Positions 42,920 through 52,506 of a stretch of DNA of 64,000 bases are shown piece by piece. The stretch is from Streptomyces sp. DG1A-41 (lineage in GTDB: Bacteria; Actinomycetota; Actinomycetes; Streptomycetales; Streptomycetaceae), in NCBI RefSeq assembly GCF_037055355.1, contig NZ_CP146350.1, forward strand, positions 372,001 to 436,000, in the 5' to 3' direction. The position numbers and the translations under genes are program-made. Positions within the stretch are counted from its first letter, which is position 1. Every line of letters starts with the position of its first letter. A model generated the notes under the pieces. That model searched no databases. It saw only the letters and a program-made list of their open reading frames with translations, and was not told where the DNA came from.

Positions 42920-43456
42920 GTGACCACCCAGGGGCCTGACCGCGAGGGAGCGCCCGAAGAGCCGGACGGCGCCTCGTCCGGCTCCGAGGAGGTGTGGCTG
43001 AAGTTCCTCATGGACAGCGAGCGGGCCATCCGCGCATCCGCCCCCAGGGAGCCCTCCGCACGGGAACGGGTGCGGGGGCGGCCTTCCCGCTCCCTCGCCG
43101 CGGACAGTGCGGAGCAACGGACGCGGCACCCGGACGACGAGGTTGTGAACGGGAGGACTGACGCGGTCGGCGACCTGTGGCAGGTGGAGGAGCCGTGGAC
43201 CGGCCCGGCTTGGCGGGATTTGGACGGGCGAGCCAGACTCCGGCGCGTCGGCCGCGTCGTCGCCACCTCCGCCGCGGTCGTCCTGGCGCTCGGGGCCTGG
43301 TCCCTGCTGTCCACCCGCGACGGCACGCCCAGCGACAGACCGGACGACACCATGGTGCAGCAACTGGAGGACGCCCCCGCCGACATGCCCACGGCGCCCC
43401 GTCTCCCGCCTGGTTCCACCGCTGTGCCGACCTCGTCCGTGACCGCTGCCGGGTGA
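42920..43456 (+). CDS. Small single-helix membrane protein, paralog of the gene at 26013
   Basis: 178 residues; GTG 42920. The shared blocks are EEVWLKFLMDSERAIRASAP, VGDLWQVEEPW, and RARLRRVGRVVATSA before the membrane helix AAVVLALGAWSLLS. A charged insert of about 30 residues, absent from the paralog, separates the first two blocks. The topology is a cytoplasmic N-domain, one helix and a short Thr/Pro-rich outer tail. An operator-like half-site lies upstream. Function unknown. Confidence 0.75.
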   Translation: MTTQGPDREGAPEEPDGASSGSEEVWLKFLMDSERAIRASAPREPSARERVRGRPSRSLAADSAEQRTRHPDDEVVNGRTDAVGDLWQVEEPWTGPAWRDLDGRARLRRVGRVVATSAAVVLALGAWSLLSTRDGTPSDRPDDTMVQQLEDAPADMPTAPRLPPGSTAVPTSSVTAAG

Positions 43457-43499
43457 GTCACCTGCACGGTGCAGCGGGGCCGGACGTCCGCGCGGCGCC

Positions 43500-46400
43500 T
43501 CACTGTGCCGCGCGGTTGATCGCCGTCTCCACGGCCGCGATCCGCTCGGCGAGCAGCCCCAGGGTGGCCACGGCGCGGACGAGGGGATCGCCGTCCGGTC
43601 CACCCAGCGTCCGCGTCCGCACGTACGCCGCCTTCAGCTCGCTCCAGCGCAGTGCCTGTTCGTCTGTCAGAGTGCCGCGCAGCTCCGCCAGTTTCAGCAG
43701 GTTGGACTCGGCGCCGGTGGTGAGGGTGTGGGCCTCGGCCGTGTAGTGGTCGTCGATCAGCGCGGCCAGTTCGGTGTCGTCCATGACGGGCTGGACGCGT
43801 TGCGCGATCTTGTTCATGTTGCGGTAGGAGCCCTGGAGCCGGAAGGGCGGCTCGGAGCGGGTGGCGTCGGACTGGGCGGCCGAGGCGATGTACGCGGCGT
43901 TGACCGCCAGGACCGTCTCGCGAGCCGTGAGCAGGTGGCGCAGTACGGCCAGGACGCGCTCCAGCTCGGCGGGGGCGTACGGGTGTGCCAGCCGGTCCGC
44001 GCGGGCCGTTGAGTCGCCCTCGGCCAGGCGGATCAGCAGCTCCAGGTCGGTGCGGCCGCGGCCGGCGAGCGGGGCGAGGACCGGGTTCGCCGTCAGCGCG
44101 TTCTCGACGAAGCTGAGCGCGAAGGAGTCCTGCTTGCCGGTCAGGACGTCACCGAGGTTCCACACGTCGGCGCGGTTGGTCAACATGTCGGGGACGCGGA
44201 AGCGGCCGCCGGACTCGGTGTAGGGGTTGCCGGCCATGCACACCGCGAACCGCTTGCCGCGCAGGTCGTAGGTGTGCGGCTCGCCGTCGCGCACGCCCTC
44301 GATGCGGCGGGTGGCGTCGCACAGCGGGATGAACCTCTGGAGCAGCTCGGGCGAGGTGTGCTGGATGTCGTCGAGGTAGAGGAGGGTGTTGTTGCCCGCC
44401 TCCAGCGCGAAGTTGATCTTCTCGATCTCCTGGCGGGCGGTGGCGTTCGGGGCCTCGGCCGGGTCGAGGGAGGTGACGGCGTGGCCGAGTGCGGGGCCGT
44501 CGACCTTCACCAGGATCAGGCCGAGGCGGTCGGCGACGTACTCCATGAGGGTCGTCTTGCCGTAGCCGGGCGGGGAGATGAGCAGAAGCAGGCCGCCGGT
44601 GTCGGTGCGCTTCGTGTCGCCCGTCGTACCGAGCTGTTTGGCGAGGCTGTCGCCGACCAGCGGCAGGTAGACCTCGTCGATCAGCTTGCTGCGTACGAAC
44701 GCGGACATCACGGTCGGACGGTACTGGTCCAGGCGGAGGCGGGTGCGCTCGGCGGCCAGCAGTGCCGTCCGGCGGCGCTGGTAGGAGCGGTGCGCGGGGA
44801 CGTCATGGGCGCGGAACTCCCGTGCGCGGGCGAGAAGTTCGTCGACGCGGACGGTGAGGGTGCCGCCGCTGACGCGCGGGTGCGTGCCGAGCAGGCCCTC
44901 CACGGTCTCGGTCAACGGGGCGTCGGACTCGTGGCGGAGCAGGTCCGGGCAGAGCTCGGCGGCCACCGCCTCGGCCAGGTCGCCGGGGCTGATCTCCGTG
45001 CCGGTCGCGGCGGCGTACGACGTCAGCCACGCCTCGACCAACTGCCGGCGGGCGGCCGGGTCAGTGAGGACGGCGAGGTCGTCGTCGTAGGCCGATGTGC
45101 CCACGGTGCGGCGGAACTTGTCGAGCAGCGTCCGGGTGCCGGCGCTGATGACGAAGCCGTCGGGGCCGCTGGTCAGCTCCTCGAAGAGGTAGGTGGCCGC
45201 CGCACGGGTGCCGATCGCCTCCGCCAGCTCGGCCACGAGGTCGGCGATCGCCGGCACGAGTCCGAACGTGTCCCGGGCGCGCGCCAGCGAGACCGCGCGC
45301 CGGGTCCAGCTCTCCCGCTCCTCGGCCGTCGTACCGTGCGCCCAGAAGAGCTGGGCGGCGGCGCGGGCGGCGGGCGCGTGGCGGAGCGGGCCGGCGCCCT
45401 CGTGCAGGCGCAGAAGTGTGGCGAGGATCGTGGTCGCGTCGTGGTCGTGGACGCCACGCTGGTAGCCCTCGTCGTACGCCGCCTCCGCCGCCTGCCGGAC
45501 GAGGGCGGGCAGGTCGGCCTCCGCGAGCGCGTCCGGGCCGTGTTCGTCCAGCAGCCGGACGGCGAGGTGTTCGGCGCGGTAGACCCCGGGCGACTCGGAC
45601 GGCAGGGGGCGGTCCCAGTAGGGGCGGGTGGCGGCGAAGTCGGGGGGGTCCGTGACCGGCGAGCGGTAGTCGGTGCCGGTGAGCGCGAAGGCGAGGGTGT
45701 CGCCGTGCGGGACGAGGGTGAGGTCGAGGGGCTGGGTGTTGACGGCGAAACGGTGGCTGCCCAGGCGGAGGGTGCGGCCGTCGTCGGCGTACAGGTCGGT
45801 GCGGTCGCGCAGGGCGCGCAGCGCCTCCTGGAGGGCGGACTTCAGACGGCCGTCGACTTCCTCGGCCCTGACCTGGTCGCCGAGTTCGCGCAGCTCGTCG
45901 GCGATGCGGCGGACCTTGGCGGGCATCGGGTCGGAGGTGAAGTAGGTGGCGATCGCGTCCGTGCCGGCGAGCATGACGGCGCGGCGGGTGACCGTCCGCA
46001 GGACGCGGGCCGCCGAGTCGGCGAGGCGCTCGGCGCGACGGGCGCGGGCGTCGGCGAGGGTCTGCTTGCGGGCGGAGAACGCCTCGTGGACCTCGTCGCG
46101 CTTGTCCGCCAGCTCGCCGAGGAAGTCGTCGAACTCGGCGAACTGGGACTCCAGGTTCTCCACCCGCACCAGCATGGTGGCGAGCTGCTCGTCGCACGCC
46201 TCGGGACTGTCGGCGCCCGCGAGCCCGCCGATGACGGCCTGGCCGAGCAGGGCGAACTCGGCGGCGAACTCGGCCCGTCCCTCACGGTCGAGGAGCGTGC
46301 GGCGGCGGCCGTCGAGCGTGGCGCGGGCGCGGTTGACACCACCGAGGACCTCGGCGATCCGCTCCAGGATGGACGTCCGGACGGTGGCGTCGCCGATGTC

Positions 46401-48309
46401 CAGCCCGGCGACGACCTCGGTCACCGTGCGCAGCCCGTCGGCGAGGTCGTCGAGACGGGCGGCGACGGGCGCGGCCTCGGCGACGGTGTCGATTGCCCCG
46501 GCGTCCGCGACGAGCTGTTCGATGTCGGCCTGGTGGCCGGCGAAGGCGTCCTCGCGGGCGAGGTGGGCGACGGCCCGCTGCCCGAAGGAGGCGAGGTCGG
46601 CCTCGGCATCCGCGGCGAGCTCGTCGATGCGGCCGGTGTCGGCGTACCGCATGTCCCTGAGGGTGAGCAGGTGGCCCTGGGCGTGCCGCAGTTCGGTCAG
46701 GCCGGCCGACCCAGGCGGAGGCGCTGCGCGGGGTCTCGCCACGCAGGCGTCGCACGACCGCCGCCACCTGGGCGGCGGCTTCGGCGAGCGCGTCGGCCGC
46801 CTGGCTGGTGAGGGCCTGGACGGTCTCGAACTCGGCCAGCACCTGCTCGGCGGTGGCCCGGACCTGCGTGAGCGGCGTGTGCAGATCGCAGAGTTCGGGC
46901 TCGCTGAGCCAGTGGTAGGAGTCGGCGGCCCGGACACAGGCGGCGGCCAGTGCCTCGTAGACCTCGCTCGTCGGCGTCGACTCGGTGACGGCGCGCGTGA
47001 TGGACAGACAGTCCGAGATACCGCGCACGAGGTCGGCGTTGCCGAGGCGGGTGAGCGGGCCGGTGCCGACGGGCTGGGCGGCGGCGTGCGTGTCGGAGAC
47101 GTACGGGGAGTCCCACATCTGGACGGGGTGCACGCGCTGCGGCTCGTCGTTGTCCGCGCGCAGCACCACCAGCGTGCCGTCGTCGAAGAGGGCCCAGCCG
47201 TGGCAGGACAGCGGGGTGGCGACCTCCTTGCGGATCATGTTGTACGGCAGCAGGAGACTGCGGCCTTCCGCGCGCGCGTGGAAGGCGAAGAGGACGTCCT
47301 CGCCGTTGGGTGAGCGGATCGTCCGCTCGAACTCCAGGCCGGCGGTGTCGGTGCCGTCGAAGGTCTTGTACGTCCCAGTGGCGAGGCAGTAGCCGCCGGG
47401 GAAGACGATCCCCTGGTCCTCGGGCAGTGTCCGGCAGGCCCGACCGATGCCGTCGAGGCGGACGACGCTCTTCGTGAGTGTGTTGAAGACCAGGTACCGG
47501 TGGAGGTCCTCCTTGTACGGCAGGACGTCCAGCAGGACGAGGGCGCCCACACGCGCGTACGCGACGTCGGCGTCGGCGAGGGACTGAAGCGGCTCGGCGA
47601 CCGGCTCCGCGTGAACCCCCTCCCCCGTCTCGGTGTTGTCCTCGACCTTGACGGTCAGGGTGCCGCCGACCGTCTCGACGAAGACCTGGCCCTCGATGGA
47701 GACATGAGGATGGCGGCCGAGGACATGGTGCTCGCGGGTCGTCCGCGTCCAGGCGAAGTCGTGGGAGGGCGGGAAGACGTGGTCGCGCTCGCCCCGCGCG
47801 TCCAGGAAGGACACCCGACCGTCGTCGGTCACCGCCCAGCGCAGGACACGGATGTCGCCGGCCTTCTCCCCCGTCTGGAAGACGGCCAGCAACTTGCCCT
47901 CGACGCGGCGGAGTTGCAGCAGCTGAGCCTGCCGGTAGTAGCGGTGGAGAGCGGCGAACTCGCGGACGAAGGCGGGATCGTCGAGCAGGCCCGGCACGGC
48001 GTCCTCGGCCAGCCGGTTCAGATCGCGGTCGTACAGCGCGAAGACGTCACCCACCGTAGTCTCCGGCTTGAGGCCGAGGAAGACGTTGTGGCCGAAGAGC
48101 AGCCTGTCGCCGACGGCGACGATGTCGCGGGGCACGCAGTTGTGCTCGGTGCGCAGCCGCTCGGTGCTCGTCAGCTCCAGCCGGGTGGAGCCGAACTCCT
48201 CGGTCCGGCGGGCGTTGAGCGCCTCGGCGCGCCGGGCGAGCTCGGCGGCCTGCGCGGTGAGCCGGTCGCGCAGCACCTCGTACGTGCCGGTGTCCCAACC
48301 GGTGGTCAT
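43500..48309 (-). pseudogene. Giant AAA ATPase (annotated elsewhere as DNA repair ATPase), interrupted by one frameshift
   Basis: ATG 48309 opens a frame of about 530 residues (TYEVLRDRLTAQAAELARRA, FLGLKPETTVGDVFALYDRD, HPHVSIEGQVFVETVGGTLT). Near 46707-46710 there is one extra base, and the next frame continues GLTELRHAQGHLLTLRDMRY through to 43500 for about 1,060 residues. That part contains long helical segments and a MoxR-like AAA core: Walker A LLLLISPPGYGKTTLMEYVA, Walker B TLLYLDDIQHTSPELLQ, and sensor VCMAGNPYTESGGRFRVPDM. The total of about 1,600 residues matches full-length relatives. It may be a pseudogene or a sequencing artefact. It is distal in the operon with a flotillin and a YqiJ-like protein. 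Confidence 0.78.
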
Positions 48310-48335
48310 GAGGTCCCTTTCAAAAGTCGGAGAAC

Positions 48336-48378
48336 GTGGTCCGGAGCTGCCGTCCCCTGTGCGGCAGCTCCGGACCAC
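48336..48378. terminator. Perfect 17-bp hairpin between flotillin and ATPase genes
   Basis: Arms gtggtccggagctgccg (48336-48352) and cggcagctccggaccac (48362-48378) surround a 9-nt loop. It sits in the 130-bp gap between the two minus-strand genes, about 27 bases before the ATPase start, so it may be an intra-operon attenuator, processing site or terminator. Confidence 0.6.
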
Positions 48379-48439
48379 GGGCCGGGTCGGGCCGTGGCGC
48401 CCGCCTGGCCCTGGCACGCCTGCCGGGCCCCGGCGGCGG

Positions 48440-50473
48440 TCAGGCCCTGGCGCTGCCGTTGAGCTCGGTCAGCGGAGTGTCGGCGAGGCCCAGCTCGCCC
48501 GCCTTGTCCAAGAGCTGCTGGAACTGACCGGCGTTCCCGCCGCCCTGCTTCAGGAACTTCATCAGCAGGGCGGAGACGGTCAGGTTCTGCACATCGGCCG
48601 TCGACACCGAGCCGAGGACCCGGCTGAGGTCGTCGGTGAAGCTGGAAGTACCGTCCAGCCAGGGCTTCGCGAGCGCCTGGGCGGTCTCGGAGTGCTGGAC
48701 GAAGCCGTCGACGCCCTTGCCGAGCGCGATCGAGGAGACCAGCCGGTCGAAGAAGACCGACTCGCCGCCGACGATGCTGATGTCGGCGTTCTCCAGCCCG
48801 GTGGCGAGCACCGTGGCCTGGGCCTCGGCGACCTGTCGCTGCACGTCCAGCCCGGCGAGCCGGATGTCCTTCTCCGCCTCCAGGCGCAGCCGGTACTCCT
48901 CGTGGCCACGGGAGGCGTCGTCCAGCGCGGCCATCGCGGCGGCCTTCTCGGTCAGCCCGGCGGCCTCGGCCCTCAGCTTCCCGCTGATGCCCTCGGCCTC
49001 GGCCAGCGCCTTGGCCCGCGCCCCGTCGGCCTCGGCACGCAGCCGGGCCTGGGTCGCCGCCGCCTCCGCATGGCCGACCTTCTCGGTGACCTCGGCCTCC
49101 TTGTCGCGGACTTGGACCACCGCGAGGCCTTCGGCAGCGGACTCGGCCTGGATGCCCTCGGCGAGGCGCCGCTTGGCCTGCGCGTCGAAGTCGGCGCTCT
49201 TCAACCGGGCCTCGGCCAGGGTGAGTTCCTCGGCTGCCCGGTGGACGGCGGCCTGCTCGGCTGCCTCCGCGGCCTTGATGTCCTTGACCAGCTTTTCCTG
49301 CGCCTCGGCCTCCGCGGCGATGATCACGGCCTGCCGGCCGCGCTCGGCCTCCTCCACGGCGCGCAGCCTCTTGATGGCCTCCTCCTGCTCGGCGACCGTA
49401 CGGTCCACCGCCACGCGCTCGCGGATGACCTCGGCGATCTCCCGCCTCTCCGCCTCGACCTCCTTCTCGGCGGCGATCTGTGTCAGTCGCGTCTCCCGCT
49501 CCCGCGCGATGACCTCGAGCTGCCGGTCCTTCTCGATGCGCTCGTTCTCGATGGCGATGACACGCTCACGGTTCTTGGCCGCGACGGCGACCTCACGGGT
49601 CTGGTTCTCGCGCTGGACGCCGAGCTGCTCCTCGGTCTTGAGGAACGCGCCCTGCGCCCGCAGCCGCTCTTCCTCCACCACCCGCGCCGTCTCGGCCTCC
49701 TCGCGGGCCCGTACGGTCTCGATCTCCCGGCGCTGCTTGATCTCGGCGTCCGCCTGCCGGCGCTCCAGCTCGAGGATGGCCTCGCGGGCGTCGACGTTCT
49801 GCCGGGTGATCTCCTTCTCCTCGTGGCGCTGGAACTCGTTGGTCCGCACGTGCTCCACGGCCGTCAGCTCGGTGATCTTCCGGATGCCCTGCGCGTCGAG
49901 CACGTTGGCGGGGTCGAGCTGGGTCAGCGGCGTCTGCTCCAGGTAGTCGATCGCCGCGTCTTCCAGGTGGTAGCCGTTGAGGTCGACGCCGATGACCTCG
50001 ATGATCCGGTACCGCAACTCCTCGCGCTTGGTGTAGAGATCGGTGAAGTCCAGCTGCTTGCCGACGGTCTTGAGCGCCTCGGAGAACTTCGCGTGGAACA
50101 GTTCCTGGAGCGTGTCCCGGTCGCTGGCCCGTGCGGTTCCGACGGCCTGGGCGACCTTGATGACGTCCTCGATCGTCTTGTTGACCTTCACGAAGAACGA
50201 GATCCGGATGTCCGCGCGGATGTTGTCGCGGCAGATCAGGCCCTCCTTGCCGGCCCGGGTGATCTCGATGGTCTTCACCGAGATGTCCATCACCTCGGCC
50301 TTGTGCAGCACGGGCAGCACGACCTGTCCGGTGAAGGTCACGTCGACCTTGCGCATCTTGGAGACGATCAGCGCCTTGCCCTGCTCCACCTTGCGGAACA
50401 AACGGGCGACGACGAGTACGAGGAGCAGGCAGACGGCGACGAGCACGCCGGTGCCCACGATCATGGCAGCCAT
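48440..50473 (-). CDS. Flotillin-family protein (YqiK-like)
   Basis: 677 residues. One N-terminal helix (VLVAVCLLLVLVVARLFRKV) anchors an SPFH domain (LIVSKMRKVDVTFTGQVVLP, GLICRDNIRADIRISFFVKV, QLDFTDLYTKREELRYRIIE), followed by a 350-residue Ala/Glu/Arg coiled coil with EAE repeats (KEVEAERREIAEVIRERVAV) and a C-terminal domain (ENADISIVGGESVFFDRLVS). Flotillins scaffold membrane microdomains. It follows a YqiJ-like gene, as in enterobacterial yqiJK. Confidence 0.92.
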   Translation of the reverse strand: MAAMIVGTGVLVAVCLLLVLVVARLFRKVEQGKALIVSKMRKVDVTFTGQVVLPVLHKAEVMDISVKTIEITRAGKEGLICRDNIRADIRISFFVKVNKTIEDVIKVAQAVGTARASDRDTLQELFHAKFSEALKTVGKQLDFTDLYTKREELRYRIIEVIGVDLNGYHLEDAAIDYLEQTPLTQLDPANVLDAQGIRKITELTAVEHVRTNEFQRHEEKEITRQNVDAREAILELERRQADAEIKQRREIETVRAREEAETARVVEEERLRAQGAFLKTEEQLGVQRENQTREVAVAAKNRERVIAIENERIEKDRQLEVIARERETRLTQIAAEKEVEAERREIAEVIRERVAVDRTVAEQEEAIKRLRAVEEAERGRQAVIIAAEAEAQEKLVKDIKAAEAAEQAAVHRAAEELTLAEARLKSADFDAQAKRRLAEGIQAESAAEGLAVVQVRDKEAEVTEKVGHAEAAATQARLRAEADGARAKALAEAEGISGKLRAEAAGLTEKAAAMAALDDASRGHEEYRLRLEAEKDIRLAGLDVQRQVAEAQATVLATGLENADISIVGGESVFFDRLVSSIALGKGVDGFVQHSETAQALAKPWLDGTSSFTDDLSRVLGSVSTADVQNLTVSALLMKFLKQGGGNAGQFQQLLDKAGELGLADTPLTELNGSARA

Positions 50474-50569
50474 GGCAGACGTCCTTCAGCGTGAGGAACT
50501 TGAAAACGAGGGAGGACTGAAAGAGAGGCAGAAGGGGCCGGAACCCCGCGTTCCGGCGACGCCCGCGGC

Positions 50570-50965
50570 TCAGGCGGCGTGGTCCGGCACGGACGGCCCG
50601 GGTTCATCCGGGAAGAGACGGTGCAGCGGGCGCACGATCAGGCACGTCGCACCCCAGGCCACGAGCATCGCCCCCACGGGTGCGACCAGGTGCAGCATCC
50701 CGGCGACCGGTCCCGGGAACCCGAACGCGGCGAACAGAACGGCCGCTCCGACGCTCAGGGACCAGGCGAGCGCGGTCAGCAGTGAGAAGGCCACCGTGAC
50801 GGGCACCCCGCCCATGCGCCAGACCCGCAGATCCACGTCCGCGTCGAAGCTGCCGACGTCGGTGACACCCACGGCTGCCAGGAGCCAGAAGCAGACGACC
50901 ACGACGAGTGCGGCGGTCAGCAGGATCGTGGGCGGGCCCGTGGCCGCTGCCAGAAGGGTGCGCAT
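50570..50965 (-). CDS. YqiJ/OB-fold-like membrane protein N-terminal region
   Basis: 131 residues with four hydrophobic segments: PPTILLTAALVVVVCFWLLA, VPVTVAFSLLTALAWSLSVG, AVLFAAFGFPGPVAGML and VGAMLVAWGATCLIVRPLHR. The FDADVDLRVWRMGGVPVTVA stretch fits the N-terminal half of YqiJ-type proteins that precede YqiK flotillins. It lacks their C-terminal OB-fold. First gene of the operon with the flotillin and the giant ATPase; a small ccggaac/gttccgg hairpin (50539-50557) lies before the flotillin. Confidence 0.7.
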   Translation of the reverse strand: MRTLLAAATGPPTILLTAALVVVVCFWLLAAVGVTDVGSFDADVDLRVWRMGGVPVTVAFSLLTALAWSLSVGAAVLFAAFGFPGPVAGMLHLVAPVGAMLVAWGATCLIVRPLHRLFPDEPGPSVPDHAA

Positions 50966-51032
50966 CTCGTGGTCCCCCCTCTCCCCGCGCGGCGCGTCTG
51001 AGTCGTCTCCGGCGATACACGGTCGTTCCGTG

Positions 51033-51070
51033 CCTTGGTGCCGGGCACCTGCCGGTGTCCGGCACCAAGG
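51033..51070. terminator. Long hairpin in the yqiJ-like/dhaK divergent gap
   Basis: ccttggtgccgggcac (51033-51048) pairs with gtgtccggcaccaagg (51055-51070), 16 bp with one G-T pair and a 6-nt loop. It lies between two divergent genes, where a terminator is not expected, so it may be a relic, a regulatory site or an antisense terminator. The rest of 50966-51464 shows no gene. Confidence 0.45.
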
Positions 51071-51125
51071 CGATCCGCCGTGCTCCCCACGAGCCATGCT
51101 GCACGATCCGGCCCTGGTCGCGCAT

Positions 51126-51140
51126 TGCCGGTTCCCGGCA
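51126..51140. promoter_or_regulatory. Palindrome TGCCGG-N3-CCGGCA upstream of dhaK
   Basis: Perfect 6-bp arms with spacer ttc. It matches the site at 37824-37838, including a shared CAATG flank when read on the opposite strand. Candidate operator in the divergent promoter region. Confidence 0.45.
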
Positions 51141-51464
51141 GTGTTCACGCGGGGCTGCATGCCGGGGCCGCCAAGAGGACGGCAAGCCCGCTCGGCACAT
51201 CGGGTACGTGCGCATCGCCTGATTCCACATGATCGTCGGCCGGTGCCGGTACCAAGAAAGCCTCCTTCCGGGAGTCGCGTGAGCAGGAGGTCGGCCTCCG
51301 CACCTGACGATCCGTCGACGACGTCGGCGTCGAGTCAGTGTCAGTACCGCCGCGACCCGCTGTCGACGGCCGTGAAACGCCAAGATCGACAACTGGTCAA
51401 GCCCGAGACGGCCTGCGAGGATGAAGGCCAGAGGCGCACGTACCAGTCTCACCAGGAGGTACCC

Positions 51465-52457
51465 GTGAAGATGCTGATCAACGTCCCGGAGACCGTGGTC
51501 GCGGACGCGCTGCGTGGTCTGGCGGCTGCCCACCCGGATCTGACCGTGGACGTGGAGAACCGGGTGATCGTGCGGCGGGACGCTCCCGTGGCCGGGAAAG
51601 TGGGGCTGGTCTCCGGCGGCGGCTCGGGGCACGAGCCACTGCACGGGGGTTTCGTAGGGCCCGGCATGCTGTCGGCGGCCTGTCCGGGTGAGGTTTTCAC
51701 CTCCCCGGTGCCCGATCAGATGCTGCGCGCGGCCGCCGCCGTGGACAGCGGGGCCGGGGTGCTGTTCATCGTCAAGAACTACACCGGTGACGTGCTCAAC
51801 TTCGACATGGCCGCCGAGCTGGCCGAGGATGAGGGCATTCAGGTCGCGAAGGTGCTGGTCAACGATGACGTGGCGGTGACCGACAGCCTGTACACGGCCG
51901 GGCGGCGCGGTACCGGGGCGACCCTGTTCGTGGAGAAGATCGCGGGCGCCGCCGCTGACGAGGGCATGCCGCTGGAGCGGGTGGAGGCCATCGCCCGGCA
52001 GGTCAACGAGAACTCCCGCAGTTTCGGTGTCGCGCTGAGCGCGTGCAGCACACCGGCCAAGGGCAGCCCCACCTTCGACCTGCCGCCGGGCGAGCTGGAG
52101 TTGGGCATCGGCATCCACGGCGAACCCGGCCGGGAGCGGCGGGCGATGATGACGTCCGGCGAGATCGCCGAGGTCGCCGTCGAGGCGGTGGTGGAGGACC
52201 TCCGGCCGCGCAATCCCGTGCTGGTCCTCGTCAACGGCATGGGTGCGACGCCCCTGCTCGAGCTGTACGGCTTCAACGCCGAGGTGCACCGGGTGCTCGC
52301 CGCCCGCGGCGTCCCCGTCGCCCGCGTCCTCGTGGGCAACTACGTCACCTCCCTGGACATGGCGGGCGCCTCCGTCACCCTGTGCCAGGTCGACGAGGAG
52401 ATGCTGCGGCTGTGGGACGCGCCGGTGAAGACGCCGGGTCTGCGCTGGGGCATGTGA
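51465..52457 (+). CDS. dhaK: PTS-dependent dihydroxyacetone kinase, substrate-binding subunit
   Basis: 330 residues; GTG 51465 after CCAGGAGG. It holds dihydroxyacetone covalently for phosphorylation. Family motifs are KVGLVSGGGSGHEPLHGGFV, MLSAACPGEVFTSPVPDQML, VLFIVKNYTGDVLNFDMAAE and LGIGIHGEPGRERRAMM, where the His of GIHGE forms the hemiaminal with the substrate. It is the first gene of dhaKLM. Confidence 0.94.
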   Translation: MKMLINVPETVVADALRGLAAAHPDLTVDVENRVIVRRDAPVAGKVGLVSGGGSGHEPLHGGFVGPGMLSAACPGEVFTSPVPDQMLRAAAAVDSGAGVLFIVKNYTGDVLNFDMAAELAEDEGIQVAKVLVNDDVAVTDSLYTAGRRGTGATLFVEKIAGAAADEGMPLERVEAIARQVNENSRSFGVALSACSTPAKGSPTFDLPPGELELGIGIHGEPGRERRAMMTSGEIAEVAVEAVVEDLRPRNPVLVLVNGMGATPLLELYGFNAEVHRVLAARGVPVARVLVGNYVTSLDMAGASVTLCQVDEEMLRLWDAPVKTPGLRWGM

Positions 52458-52506
52458 CGCGGAAGGGGTAGAGGATCACCACGTACCTACCAGGCAAGGA
52501 GATCCA

